NCBI GenBank assembly: GCA_013349595.1 | Contig: DUZI01000008.1 | Span: forward strand, 1-16,374 | DNA from: Nitrospirota bacterium | GTDB taxonomy: Bacteria; Nitrospirota; Thermodesulfovibrionia; Thermodesulfovibrionales; Dissulfurispiraceae | Reading direction: 5' to 3' | Length of the DNA: 16,374 nucleotides | In this document: positions 6,619-13,767 of the stretch, piece by piece | Numbering within the stretch: position 1 is the first letter of the stretch | How the letters are laid out: every line of letters begins with the position of its first letter | Notes under the pieces: generated by a model | Database searches by the model: none | What the model was told of the DNA's origin: nothing | Seen by the model: the letters and a program-made list of their open reading frames with translations, nothing else | Program-made: the position numbers and the translations under genes

Positions 6619-7542
6619 ATGTCAATAGTCTTTTTTGGCACACCATCCTTTGCAGTCCCAACACTAAAGGCACTACTTTCCTCAGGTGAAAAGGTGTCCT
6701 TGGTTATTACTCAACCTGATAAGACACAGGGTAGGGGCAAAAAGGTCATCTTCTCTCCAGTCAAAGAGATTGCCTTAAGTGAAGGATTACAGGTTCTACA
6801 ACCAGAAAGATTAAGAGATAAAGGGCTTATGAGATTGTTATCAACTTATAGTCCTGATTTTATTGTCACTGTTGCCTATGGAAAGATACTACCAAAGGAA
6901 ATGCTTGAGATTGCCAAATATGGTGCAATAAATGTCCATGCCTCATTACTCCCCCTTTATCGTGGTTCTGCACCTATTCAATGGGCATTAATAAATGGTG
7001 ATAATGTTACTGGAATTACCACCATGATGATGGATGCCGGTCTTGATACAGGAGATATACTACTAAGGGAAGAAACATCTATTAGTGATAATGATAATGC
7101 AGAAACCCTCACCACAAGGCTCTCATCAATTGGTGCGGAATTGTTGATTAATACTATTAAAGGGATTAAGGAAAATTCAATAATTCCAGTGCCTCAAGGA
7201 GACGGTGCTACTTATGCACCTCCCATTAAGAGAGAAGATGGCATTATAAATTGGCAGAAAAGTGCCAGAGATATTTTTAATCTTGTAAGGGGGCTTTTTA
7301 TGTGGCCCAATGCATATTCATATTTAAAGGGTCAGATGATAAAGTTTTACAAGGTCAAGGCATTAAAAGGTAGTGGCACAGCAGGTAGAATTGAGGATAT
7401 TGTGAAAGGTAATCTTATTGTAGGCACAGGTGAAGGACTCTTAGAGATAGAAGAGTTGCAGGCTGAGGGGAAAAAGAGGATGTCTTGTAGAGACTTTCTT
7501 TCAGGCAGAAGGGTAAGTGTCAAAGATGATTACTTTTCTTAG
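6619..7542 (+). CDS. fmt: Methionyl-tRNA formyltransferase
   Basis: Formylates initiator Met-tRNA using 10-formyl-tetrahydrofolate, the counterpart of Def. It has 307 residues, normal. The N-terminal Rossmann-type domain has the start block VFFGTPSFAVPTL (4-16), the catalytic N105 and H107 in INVHASLLP, YRGSAPIQWA (114-123) and D143 in GLDTGD. A C-terminal OB-like tRNA-binding domain covers about 205-307. ATG 6619 lies only 13 bases past the end of repeat copy B; the only upstream purine block is GGGATAAG (6603-6610), which straddles the repeat edge. Translation initiation therefore depends partly on repeat sequence. It heads a coupled run of genes; the downstream reading frame begins inside its last 26 bases. 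Confidence 0.97.
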   Translation: MSIVFFGTPSFAVPTLKALLSSGEKVSLVITQPDKTQGRGKKVIFSPVKEIALSEGLQVLQPERLRDKGLMRLLSTYSPDFIVTVAYGKILPKEMLEIAKYGAINVHASLLPLYRGSAPIQWALINGDNVTGITTMMMDAGLDTGDILLREETSISDNDNAETLTTRLSSIGAELLINTIKGIKENSIIPVPQGDGATYAPPIKREDGIINWQKSARDIFNLVRGLFMWPNAYSYLKGQMIKFYKVKALKGSGTAGRIEDIVKGNLIVGTGEGLLEIEELQAEGKKRMSCRDFLSGRRVSVKDDYFS

Positions 7543-8044
7543 AGCATTACTGCTAAAAATCATTTATCCCCTGTTGATGTTATTTGGTGGTTTTTCTAAA
7601 ACTTTAAAAGAGGGGTTTCAAAGATTTATTATCAATGTCAATAATAAATTAGTTATTTCTTATGGTTGTAAGTTCAAAAAAATACTTATATTACTACCCC
7701 ATTGCCTTCAAGTAAATGAGTGCAACATAAGGATTACCAATGACATTTATAACTGTAAGAGATGTGGCAACTGTGGTATTAATGGACTTATTGGACTTGC
7801 AGAGCAAAAGGGTATAAGGTTATTCATCGCCACTGGAGGTAGTATGGCAAGGAAGGTGCTCAAGGATTTTCACCCCGATGCAGTGGTAGCGGTGGCATGT
7901 GAGAGGGATTTAAGTAGTGGTATTGTTGATTCCTTTCCCTTACCTGTGCTTGGTATATACAATCAGAGACCTGAAGGACCTTGTTTTAACACAAAGGTTG
8001 ATATTGAAAAGGTCAAGGAAGCAGTAGAGATCTTTACACGATAA
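7517..8044 (+). CDS. DUF116 family cysteine-rich protein
   Basis: 175 residues matching the DUF116 family (COG1852), whose function is unknown. A hydrophobic stretch at residues 5-25 may anchor or insert in the membrane. The conserved part starts at about residue 50: LPHCLQ (60-65, C63), C69, the CKRCGNC-type cluster with C80, C83 and C86, ATGGS (105-109), VACERDL (126-132, C128) and RPEGPC (151-156, C156). The spaced cysteines look suited to binding a metal or Fe-S cluster, but this is inference. Two starts compete: GTG 7517 close behind AGAAGGG, or ATG 7526 three codons later. Either start overlaps the 3' end of fmt (26 or 17 bases). Position between fmt and rsmB suggests a role near translation or merely shared transcription. 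Confidence 0.85.
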   Translation: MSKMITFLRALLLKIIYPLLMLFGGFSKTLKEGFQRFIINVNNKLVISYGCKFKKILILLPHCLQVNECNIRITNDIYNCKRCGNCGINGLIGLAEQKGIRLFIATGGSMARKVLKDFHPDAVVAVACERDLSSGIVDSFPLPVLGIYNQRPEGPCFNTKVDIEKVKEAVEIFTR

Positions 8045-8067
8045 AGGGGTTAAAAGATAAGGGTTAA

Positions 8068-9411
8068 ATGGATAAATTAAGGATAAAGTGTATTGAGGCG
8101 CTCAATTCTATATTTAGGGGCGACTTAAAACCCAAGGATGCACTGTCAATTAATAATGTTTATGAGACATCAAGGGATAGGTCTTTTGTGATGGAGATAG
8201 TTTATGGTGTTATCAGGTATAGGGATTATTTAGATTGGTTACTGGGTATCTTTATCAGGGCTATTGATGAACTTTCTGATGAAACTCTTAACAACCTCAG
8301 GATTGCCCTTTATCAAATCATATTCATGCGTGTGCCTGATAGGGCATCAGTTTTTGAGGCTGTAGAGATTGAAAAGACAAACAAGGGCAAACCATCACTA
8401 GTCAATGCAGTCTTAAGAGAATATATCAGAAGAAGAGATAATATTAAGACATCGTCAATAAAAGATCCTGTGAAGAGACTTGCTGTTGAGACCTCACATC
8501 CTTATTGGCTAACAAAAAGTTGGATTGAGAGGTTTGGATACAAAGAGGCAAGGGAGTTGGCAATGAAGAATAATGAAAAGCCACCTTTGACCTTAAGGTT
8601 TACAGATACAAAGGATGTTAAAATGGCAATTGATGCACTAACAGTTGACAATATTGCCCACAGACTTTCTCAATACTGTCCAAATTCAGTAATTGTGGAG
8701 GACACGGTTACTTATGATTATCTAAGTAAGGCAATCGGTGAGAGGTTTTTCATTCAAGATGAGGCAAGTCAATTGATTACCTATTTACTTAATCCTGAGC
8801 CTTTCATGACAGTCCTTGATGCCTGTTCTGCACCAGGCGGTAAGACAATTCATATAGCTGAAATGATGCAGGATAAAGGACAAATCATAGCAGTAGATGT
8901 AAGTGAATCAAGGATAAGACAACTCAAGTCTAATATAAAAGATTCGGGCTATTCATCAATAAAGGTCATAAACACTGACATATTGAGGCTTCATCATATT
9001 GAATGGATCAAGCCCAATTATTTTGATAGGATTCTACTTGATGCACCCTGCTCATCTATTGGTGTCATAAGAAGAAACCCTGATGTAAAGTATAGGCATA
9101 AATTAGTAGATTTGAAACGATTCAAGAAAAAACAGTTAGAAATGCTTGAGTATCTCTTTAATTTTCTTAAACCAGGTGGTCAGATGGTCTATTCAGTATG
9201 TTCAACGGAGAGGCAAGAAGGCGAAGAGGTTATAAAGGCTTTTTTACAAAAAAAATCTAACTTATGTAAGATATATAGCTCTTTTAGTAAAGTAATAGAT
9301 TTTAGCATCTTTTATAATACTGAGGAGAAGGATTTTGTCTCATACAGGACATTTCCCCATCGTCATAATATTGATGGTTTTTTTTCAGCATTAATCAAGA
9401 AGGTATCATGA
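8068..9411 (+). CDS. rsmB: 16S rRNA (cytosine-967-C5) methyltransferase
   Basis: Methylates C967 of 16S rRNA using S-adenosylmethionine. It has 447 residues, a typical length. Residues 1-135 form the NusB-like RNA-binding domain. The Rossmann-fold methyltransferase domain starts near 215: the SAM motif DACSAPGGKT (251-260), AVDVSE (275-280), DAPCSSIGV (325-333) with C328, and YSVCST (375-380) with C378, the nucleophile position in this family. Both cysteines of the m5C mechanism are kept. The ATG follows AAGGG near 8060. Its stop overlaps the next gene as ATGA (9408-9411). The RsmB-fmt association is widespread and supports the call over related RsmF or Nop2 enzymes, which lack the NusB-like domain. 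Confidence 0.94.
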   Translation: MDKLRIKCIEALNSIFRGDLKPKDALSINNVYETSRDRSFVMEIVYGVIRYRDYLDWLLGIFIRAIDELSDETLNNLRIALYQIIFMRVPDRASVFEAVEIEKTNKGKPSLVNAVLREYIRRRDNIKTSSIKDPVKRLAVETSHPYWLTKSWIERFGYKEARELAMKNNEKPPLTLRFTDTKDVKMAIDALTVDNIAHRLSQYCPNSVIVEDTVTYDYLSKAIGERFFIQDEASQLITYLLNPEPFMTVLDACSAPGGKTIHIAEMMQDKGQIIAVDVSESRIRQLKSNIKDSGYSSIKVINTDILRLHHIEWIKPNYFDRILLDAPCSSIGVIRRNPDVKYRHKLVDLKRFKKKQLEMLEYLFNFLKPGGQMVYSVCSTERQEGEEVIKAFLQKKSNLCKIYSSFSKVIDFSIFYNTEEKDFVSYRTFPHRHNIDGFFSALIKKVS

Positions 9412-9914
9412 GAAAGATAATAAAGTATCCTCTTTACATTGTTGCAGTAATAGTATTTGGTCTCATTTCTGGGCATCTGACCTTTACATTATTAAGCCAT
9501 AGTAAAACGGTCATCGTCCCCGATTTAAAGGGAAAGAGCATGATAGAAGCAGGTAATCTATTAAGAAAAAACGACCTATATATAAGGCTTGAAGGCGAAG
9601 ATTTTGACCCTGTTGTCGCACAGGGTAGTATTATGTGGCAACAAATACCGGGTGGATCAACAGTAAAGGAAGGTCGTGAGATAGGTGTAATGATTAGCAA
9701 GGGACCAAGGATAAGATATGTCCCTGATGTAGTAGGACAGCCCCTTGAGAGTGCAGATCAGATGTTAAGAGAAAAGGGTATTAAGATAACGAGGGCTATT
9801 TATGTATCACACCCAACGGTGATGCCTAACATAGTAATTGCTCAAAGACCTGAGATTCATGAAAAGGGTGGAGACACATTTTTTGTGCTTGTAAGTACTG
9901 GTATTAGTGAGTAA
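9408..9914 (+). CDS. Small membrane-anchored protein with two PASTA domains
   Basis: 168 residues: a short positive N-terminus (MRKIIK), one membrane segment at about 8-29, then two PASTA repeats at about 34-99 and 104-165. Each repeat begins with a VPDLKGKS- or VPDVVGQP-type block and ends with an ISKGP- or VSTGI-type strand. PASTA domains are known from the outside parts of Ser/Thr kinases and penicillin-binding proteins, where they bind peptidoglycan fragments. Here no kinase or transpeptidase domain is attached, so the domains probably face the periplasm on a single anchor. It overlaps rsmB by ATGA and precedes rpe by 37 bases. A cell-wall sensing or binding role is inference from the domain alone. 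Confidence 0.9.
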   Translation: MRKIIKYPLYIVAVIVFGLISGHLTFTLLSHSKTVIVPDLKGKSMIEAGNLLRKNDLYIRLEGEDFDPVVAQGSIMWQQIPGGSTVKEGREIGVMISKGPRIRYVPDVVGQPLESADQMLREKGIKITRAIYVSHPTVMPNIVIAQRPEIHEKGGDTFFVLVSTGISE

Positions 9915-9951
9915 AGACCGTTAAAGATTAAAAAGAGGAGGATTTATAAAT

Positions 9952-10608
9952 ATGACAATTATTGCCCCATCTATCCTATCTGCAGATTTTGTTAGTCTCG
10001 GTGAGGAGATAAGGTCTACAGAAAAGGCAGGTGCAGACTGGCTCCATATAGATGTTATGGATGGACACTTTGTCCCTAACATTACTATAGGTCCTATGGT
10101 AGTAGAGGCGATAAGGTCTATTACTTCACTAACCCTTGATGTGCACTTGATGATTCAAAGACCTGAGGATTTTATAGATGTTTTTGTTAATGCTGGTTCA
10201 GACTATATAACAGTTCATTCAGAGGCATCGCTACACCTTCATAGAACTATACAGAAAATCAAACAGAATGGTAAAAAGGCAGGTGTATCACTTAATCCTG
10301 CCACTCCAATAAATGTCCTTGAATATATATTAGAGGATATTGATATGGTTCTCTTGATGTCTGTCAATCCTGGTTTTGGTGGACAGGAGTTTATCCCTGC
10401 CATGATACCAAAGATAGCCCTTTTAAAAGATATGATACAGTCTCGTCAATTAAAGACCCTGATACAAGTTGATGGTGGTGTTAAGTTGGATAATGCAAGG
10501 ACAATCGTCAGGGCAGGTGCAGATGTGCTTGTGATTGGTTCAGCCTTTTTTAAATCCGCAGATTATAAGGTGTTTATTAAGACATTAAGGGAGAGACTTG
10601 ATGGTTAA
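9952..10608 (+). CDS. rpe: Ribulose-phosphate 3-epimerase
   Basis: Interconverts ribulose 5-phosphate and xylulose 5-phosphate in the pentose phosphate or Calvin pathways. It has 218 residues, typical for this TIM-barrel enzyme. Visible motifs: APSILSADF (5-13), LHIDVMDGHFVPN (31-43) with metal ligand H32 and acid/base D34, DVHLM (63-67) with H65, the phosphate-binding SVNPGFGGQ (137-145), and VDGGV (173-177) with acid/base D174. A strong Shine-Dalgarno GAGGAGG (9935-9941) stands ten bases before ATG 9952, the best in this gene run, so it may be highly expressed or initiate independently. The 3' end overlaps the TPR gene by eight bases. Confidence 0.97.
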   Translation: MTIIAPSILSADFVSLGEEIRSTEKAGADWLHIDVMDGHFVPNITIGPMVVEAIRSITSLTLDVHLMIQRPEDFIDVFVNAGSDYITVHSEASLHLHRTIQKIKQNGKKAGVSLNPATPINVLEYILEDIDMVLLMSVNPGFGGQEFIPAMIPKIALLKDMIQSRQLKTLIQVDGGVKLDNARTIVRAGADVLVIGSAFFKSADYKVFIKTLRERLDG

Positions 10609-11698
10609 TCAGGTAGCTATAAAGAAGTTACTTAATTTGGCAAACAGATTGAAGTCGGATTCAAGGTTTCATGATTCTTTCAATGCCTATTTAGAGGCAA
10701 AAGATTTGGCTCAATCATGTTATGACATGCAGGCTTTGCTTTTGTCTCTTATTGGATTAGGACATACATCACGTATGATTGGTAATTTTAAGAAGGCGAG
10801 GGAATATTATCAATCTGCCCTCGACCTTGCTGATGTAGAACATGACAGACAATCAAAGGCAGACTGTCTTGTAGGGATAGCTCTATCTTTAAAGGGTTGT
10901 TGCCTATGGAAAGAGGCACTTAAAGAAGTCAAAAGGGCAAGGGCAATTTACAGGGCAGTTAAAGACCAAAAGGCTATGCATTATGCCCTTTGGGCTCAAG
11001 GGACTATTTTAAGAATAGCTGGGGATATAAGGAAATCAATAAAATGTTTTGCCAGTGCAGGATATTTTTTTAAAAAAAATGGTTTTTTATTAGGGCAGCT
11101 GTATAGCTATTGTGGTCTTGGTGGTTCTTATAGGGTTGCTGGGGAAAATGATAAATCTTATTATTATTACAAATTAGCTTATGTAAAAAGCAGATCAGCA
11201 AGGGATAATTTTGCAAGGGCCTATTCTTTCTGTGGTATTGGGAATGCACATAGGATGAATGGTAATTTCAAAGATGCAGAGGTTTGTTTTAAAAAAGCCT
11301 TAGATATTTACAACTCAATAGGTGATATTGTCAGTAGTTCCTATACATTGTGGAGTTATGCAGCTATATATAAAATAAAGGGAGATGCTCAAAAGGCATT
11401 AGAATTACTAAATAAGGCAAAGAAAAATTTTCAAGAAACTGGTGATATAAGGGGTTTCATCTATTGCGAGATGGCAGAGGCGGAATTATCGTATCTTGAT
11501 AATGATAAGGACAATGCCCTAGAAAAGATAGAATTTTGCATAAACAAGGCCTCGGAATTTGAACTATCATTAGAGAGACAACATAGTTTACTTATAAAAG
11601 ATCTTTTTACTAAGAAGGATACAAGCCATCATGTAGATTTATATAATAAACTTGGTGCAAAAATGGTTAATTTAACACTCCCGTTAAATATCCCATGA
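10601..11698 (+). CDS. Soluble TPR-repeat protein
   Basis: 365 residues made almost wholly of helical tetratricopeptide-type repeats with a period of about 40 residues. Units include GLGHTSRMIGNFKKAREYY, GIALSLKGCCLWKEALKEV, GLGGSYRVAGENDKSYYYY and GIGNAHRMNGNFKDAEVCF. The longer period resembles the TPR_12 or Rapsyn type more than the classic 34-residue array of the TPR gene at 2997. No signal peptide or membrane segment is evident, so it is probably cytoplasmic. I chose ATG 10601 over TTG 10598 because AAGGGAGAG (10587-10595) fits it well and ATG is stronger. It overlaps rpe by eight bases and pgsA by ATGA (11695-11698). A protein-binding role is expected; the partner is not deducible. Confidence 0.85.
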   Translation: MVNQVAIKKLLNLANRLKSDSRFHDSFNAYLEAKDLAQSCYDMQALLLSLIGLGHTSRMIGNFKKAREYYQSALDLADVEHDRQSKADCLVGIALSLKGCCLWKEALKEVKRARAIYRAVKDQKAMHYALWAQGTILRIAGDIRKSIKCFASAGYFFKKNGFLLGQLYSYCGLGGSYRVAGENDKSYYYYKLAYVKSRSARDNFARAYSFCGIGNAHRMNGNFKDAEVCFKKALDIYNSIGDIVSSSYTLWSYAAIYKIKGDAQKALELLNKAKKNFQETGDIRGFIYCEMAEAELSYLDNDKDNALEKIEFCINKASEFELSLERQHSLLIKDLFTKKDTSHHVDLYNKLGAKMVNLTLPLNIP

Positions 11699-12231
11699 AA
11701 ATTGTAAACATACCAAATATACTGACCTCTATCAGGATTCTTTTAGTCCCAGTTTTTGTAATGATGTTAATTTATGGAAGGCATAAGACTGCATTAGTAG
11801 TTTTCATAATCGCCACCATAACAGATGCCTTTGATGGCATGATTGCCAGAAGGACAGGTCAAAAGACTGAATTAGGTGCCTTTCTTGACCCCCTCGCAGA
11901 TAAGGCAATATTGATGACATCTTTTATAATCTTTGCCTATCTAAAGTGGATACCTAAATGGCTTGCTGTTATTGTAATCAGTAGGGATTTGATAGTACTA
12001 TTTGGTTGGATATTGCTATATATCATATATGGTAAGGCGAAGGTAGAGGTTGTATATTCAGGCAAAATAGCCATTGCTACACAATTTTTCCTCATAGCCT
12101 ATACACTTGCCTATATTAATTTTCATAACTTATTGCCCAAGGTTACACTTGAGGTTTTTATTGCAGTAGGTTGTATTACAGCCTTTTCAGGTATTCAATA
12201 CATATACAGGGGATTGACACAAAATACATGA
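11695..12231 (+). CDS. pgsA: CDP-diacylglycerol-glycerol-3-phosphate 3-phosphatidyltransferase
   Basis: Integral membrane enzyme that transfers phosphatidyl from CDP-diacylglycerol to glycerol 3-phosphate, giving phosphatidylglycerol phosphate. It has 178 residues, normal for PgsA. The CDP-alcohol phosphotransferase signature is complete: D44, D47-G48, A51-R52, G61, D65 and D69. The N-terminus IPNILTSIRILLVPVF is characteristic of PgsA rather than of phosphatidylserine synthase. Several hydrophobic segments follow (about 8-27, 31-45, 72-92, 95-113, 124-145, 150-170). It overlaps its upstream TPR neighbour as ATGA and the following gene as ATGA (12228-12231). Related CDP-alcohol transferases (cardiolipin synthase type) are possible but fit less well. 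Confidence 0.9.
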   Translation: MKIVNIPNILTSIRILLVPVFVMMLIYGRHKTALVVFIIATITDAFDGMIARRTGQKTELGAFLDPLADKAILMTSFIIFAYLKWIPKWLAVIVISRDLIVLFGWILLYIIYGKAKVEVVYSGKIAIATQFFLIAYTLAYINFHNLLPKVTLEVFIAVGCITAFSGIQYIYRGLTQNT

Positions 12232-13547
12232 GATGTTCAAAGGGACTAAAGATAGAGACTATTTATCACTCTTCAAATGCTTATAAAGCTGGTTTTAAAG
12301 ATGGCGATATATTGCTATCTATTGATGGAAATCCAATCAGAGATATTATTGACATCTTGTATTACGGTAATGACAATCCAAAGACAGCCCTCATTAAAAG
12401 AGATGGTCAGACCTTTGAAATTGACCTTTCGTATTTATATGGCTTAGATAAAGGTGTAATAAGTAAAGATATAGTCTTCAAACACTTTAAGATCAAGACT
12501 TGCACAAATAGGTGTATCTTCTGTTTCGTATCACAACTACCAAAGGGCTTAAGAAAGTCTTTATATATAAGAGATGAGGATTACAGGATGTCTTTTCTTT
12601 ATGGTAACTATATAACCCTTACAAATATTACGAAGGCAGATAAAGAAAGGATAAAGGCTCAAAAACTTAGTCCCCTCTACATCTCTGTCCATGCCACAGA
12701 TAACGATGTAAGGAAAATCTTACTTGGCAACAAAGAGGCAGCGCCAGTTTTAGATGAGATTGCTTGGTTTGCAAAAAATAAGATAAGGATGCATTGTCAG
12801 ATTGTAGTATGTCCAGGTATTAATGATAGTATTGTATTAGAGAAGACCATCAAAGATTTGTATCGCTATTACCCATATGTCATGTCAGTAGCAGTTGTGC
12901 CTTTAGGGATTACAAGATATTTAAAAAGGAAACTAAGGCCCTTCGATAAATCCATCGCAGTAGATACTGTAAAGATAATTGAGAGGCTTAATAATCGTTT
13001 CAGAAAAAAACACGGCGAAGGTTTCGTCTATCCTGCAGATGAATTATTGATAAAGGCTGACTATCTAATACCTGAAATAGAGTATTACGATGACCTTCAT
13101 CAAATAGAAAATGGAGTTGGTATGATTGCCCTATTTGACAGTCAGACAAAAAAGATTAAATTGAAGAATGCACTATTACATAAAAATATGGCTAATCAAA
13201 AGATTATTACCTTTAGTGGAGCCTCTTTCTATCCCTTTTTGAAAAAATTTATTATCAGACTACAAGAAAACGGTATTAATATTGATGCCTATGAGGTAAA
13301 AAATTCTTTTTTTGGCGAGTCCGTTACTGTAACAGGCTTATTAACAGGTAGGGATGTTATAAAGACCTTGTCTGATAAAGTTACTGAAGACACAACGCTA
13401 TTAATCCCCGATGTCTGTTTAAAAGAAGGTGATAACATATTTCTTGATGATTTATCTATTACTGATATGGAGGAATTACTTCATGTAAAGGTAGATATTA
13501 TTGATTCAACTGCCATGGGGATTATTGAATGGATAAATAACCATTAG
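12228..13547 (+). CDS. DUF512 protein: PDZ, radical-SAM-like Fe-S and DUF512 domains
   Basis: 439 residues from ATG 12228. An in-frame TTG at 12171 would add 19 residues inside pgsA, but the ATGA overlap with pgsA matches the coupling style of the run. A PDZ-like region at about 5-65 contains AYKAGFKDGDILLSIDG. A CTNRCIFCF cluster follows (C92, C96, C99), the CxxxCxxC pattern of a radical-SAM [4Fe-4S] site. The block GLRKSLYIRDEDYRMSFLYG (108-127) is typical of the family. The DUF512 domain ends the protein (TFSGASFYPF, VTGLLTGRD, IPDVCL). The family is common in anaerobes and its reaction is, to my knowledge, not settled. It is the last gene of the plus-strand run; repeat copy C starts 23 bases after its stop. 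Confidence 0.9.
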   Translation: MRCSKGLKIETIYHSSNAYKAGFKDGDILLSIDGNPIRDIIDILYYGNDNPKTALIKRDGQTFEIDLSYLYGLDKGVISKDIVFKHFKIKTCTNRCIFCFVSQLPKGLRKSLYIRDEDYRMSFLYGNYITLTNITKADKERIKAQKLSPLYISVHATDNDVRKILLGNKEAAPVLDEIAWFAKNKIRMHCQIVVCPGINDSIVLEKTIKDLYRYYPYVMSVAVVPLGITRYLKRKLRPFDKSIAVDTVKIIERLNNRFRKKHGEGFVYPADELLIKADYLIPEIEYYDDLHQIENGVGMIALFDSQTKKIKLKNALLHKNMANQKIITFSGASFYPFLKKFIIRLQENGINIDAYEVKNSFFGESVTVTGLLTGRDVIKTLSDKVTEDTTLLIPDVCLKEGDNIFLDDLSITDMEELLHVKVDIIDSTAMGIIEWINNH

Positions 13548-13569
13548 AAATCAACAATAGACATGGTCA

Positions 13570-13742
13570 CCAAAAATCAGCGATGGAACTGAGAACTTAA
13601 CAAAATCAAGCAGGAAGGGTTGGTAAAAAATTTTACACGACATCTTATAAAAGAAATCTTGAGAAACTTTAGCAAAAGGAGCATTAGAACTGTCAAAACA
13701 TTGCTCCTGAACGAAAAAGACTTATCCTTATCGCTGGGTCTC
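13570..13742 (+). repeat. Dispersed mosaic repeat, copy C (short form)
   Basis: Lies between the convergent DUF512 and deaminase genes and holds no gene. Bases 13570-13677 match copy B 6178-6285 over the same length, with substitutions such as CAGCGATGGAACTG for CAGTGATAGAACTG. Bases 13678-13742 match copy B 6482-6537, with an extra ATTGCTCCT-type block. Relative to B, the central 196 bases and the right-hand 48-base module are missing. Its own ends, CCAAAAATCAGCGATGG and (reverse complement of the right) CCCAGCGATAAGG, again form an imperfect inverted pair. I could not find a flanking direct repeat. It is in the same orientation as copies A and B. Confidence 0.8.
13677..13708. other. Hairpin in repeat copy C
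   Basis: AGGAGCA (13677-13683) pairs perfectly with TGCTCCT (13702-13708) around an 18-base loop. In copy B the left arm reads GGGGCA and the right arm is absent, so the stem is not conserved. No T-tract follows on the plus strand. It could weakly aid termination between the convergent genes; that is speculation. Confidence 0.45.
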
Positions 13743-13767
13743 GGAATAAACAAGTTCAGATTAGAGG

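Noticed and set aside
6168..6641. Minus-strand 157-codon frame across repeat copy B and the fmt start
   Set aside because: Antisense to fmt at one end and to the repeat for the rest; the composition looks like translated structured repeat, with no recognisable motif.
12171..12227. Upstream TTG start for the DUF512 gene
   Set aside because: Would place 19 non-conserved residues within pgsA; the ATG at 12228 gives the ATGA overlap seen repeatedly in this gene run.
1..13742. CRISPR array made by the repeated sequences
   Set aside because: Only three copies, 6-7 kb apart, each 170-430 bases long and mosaic; there are no short regular repeats with spacers and no cas genes.
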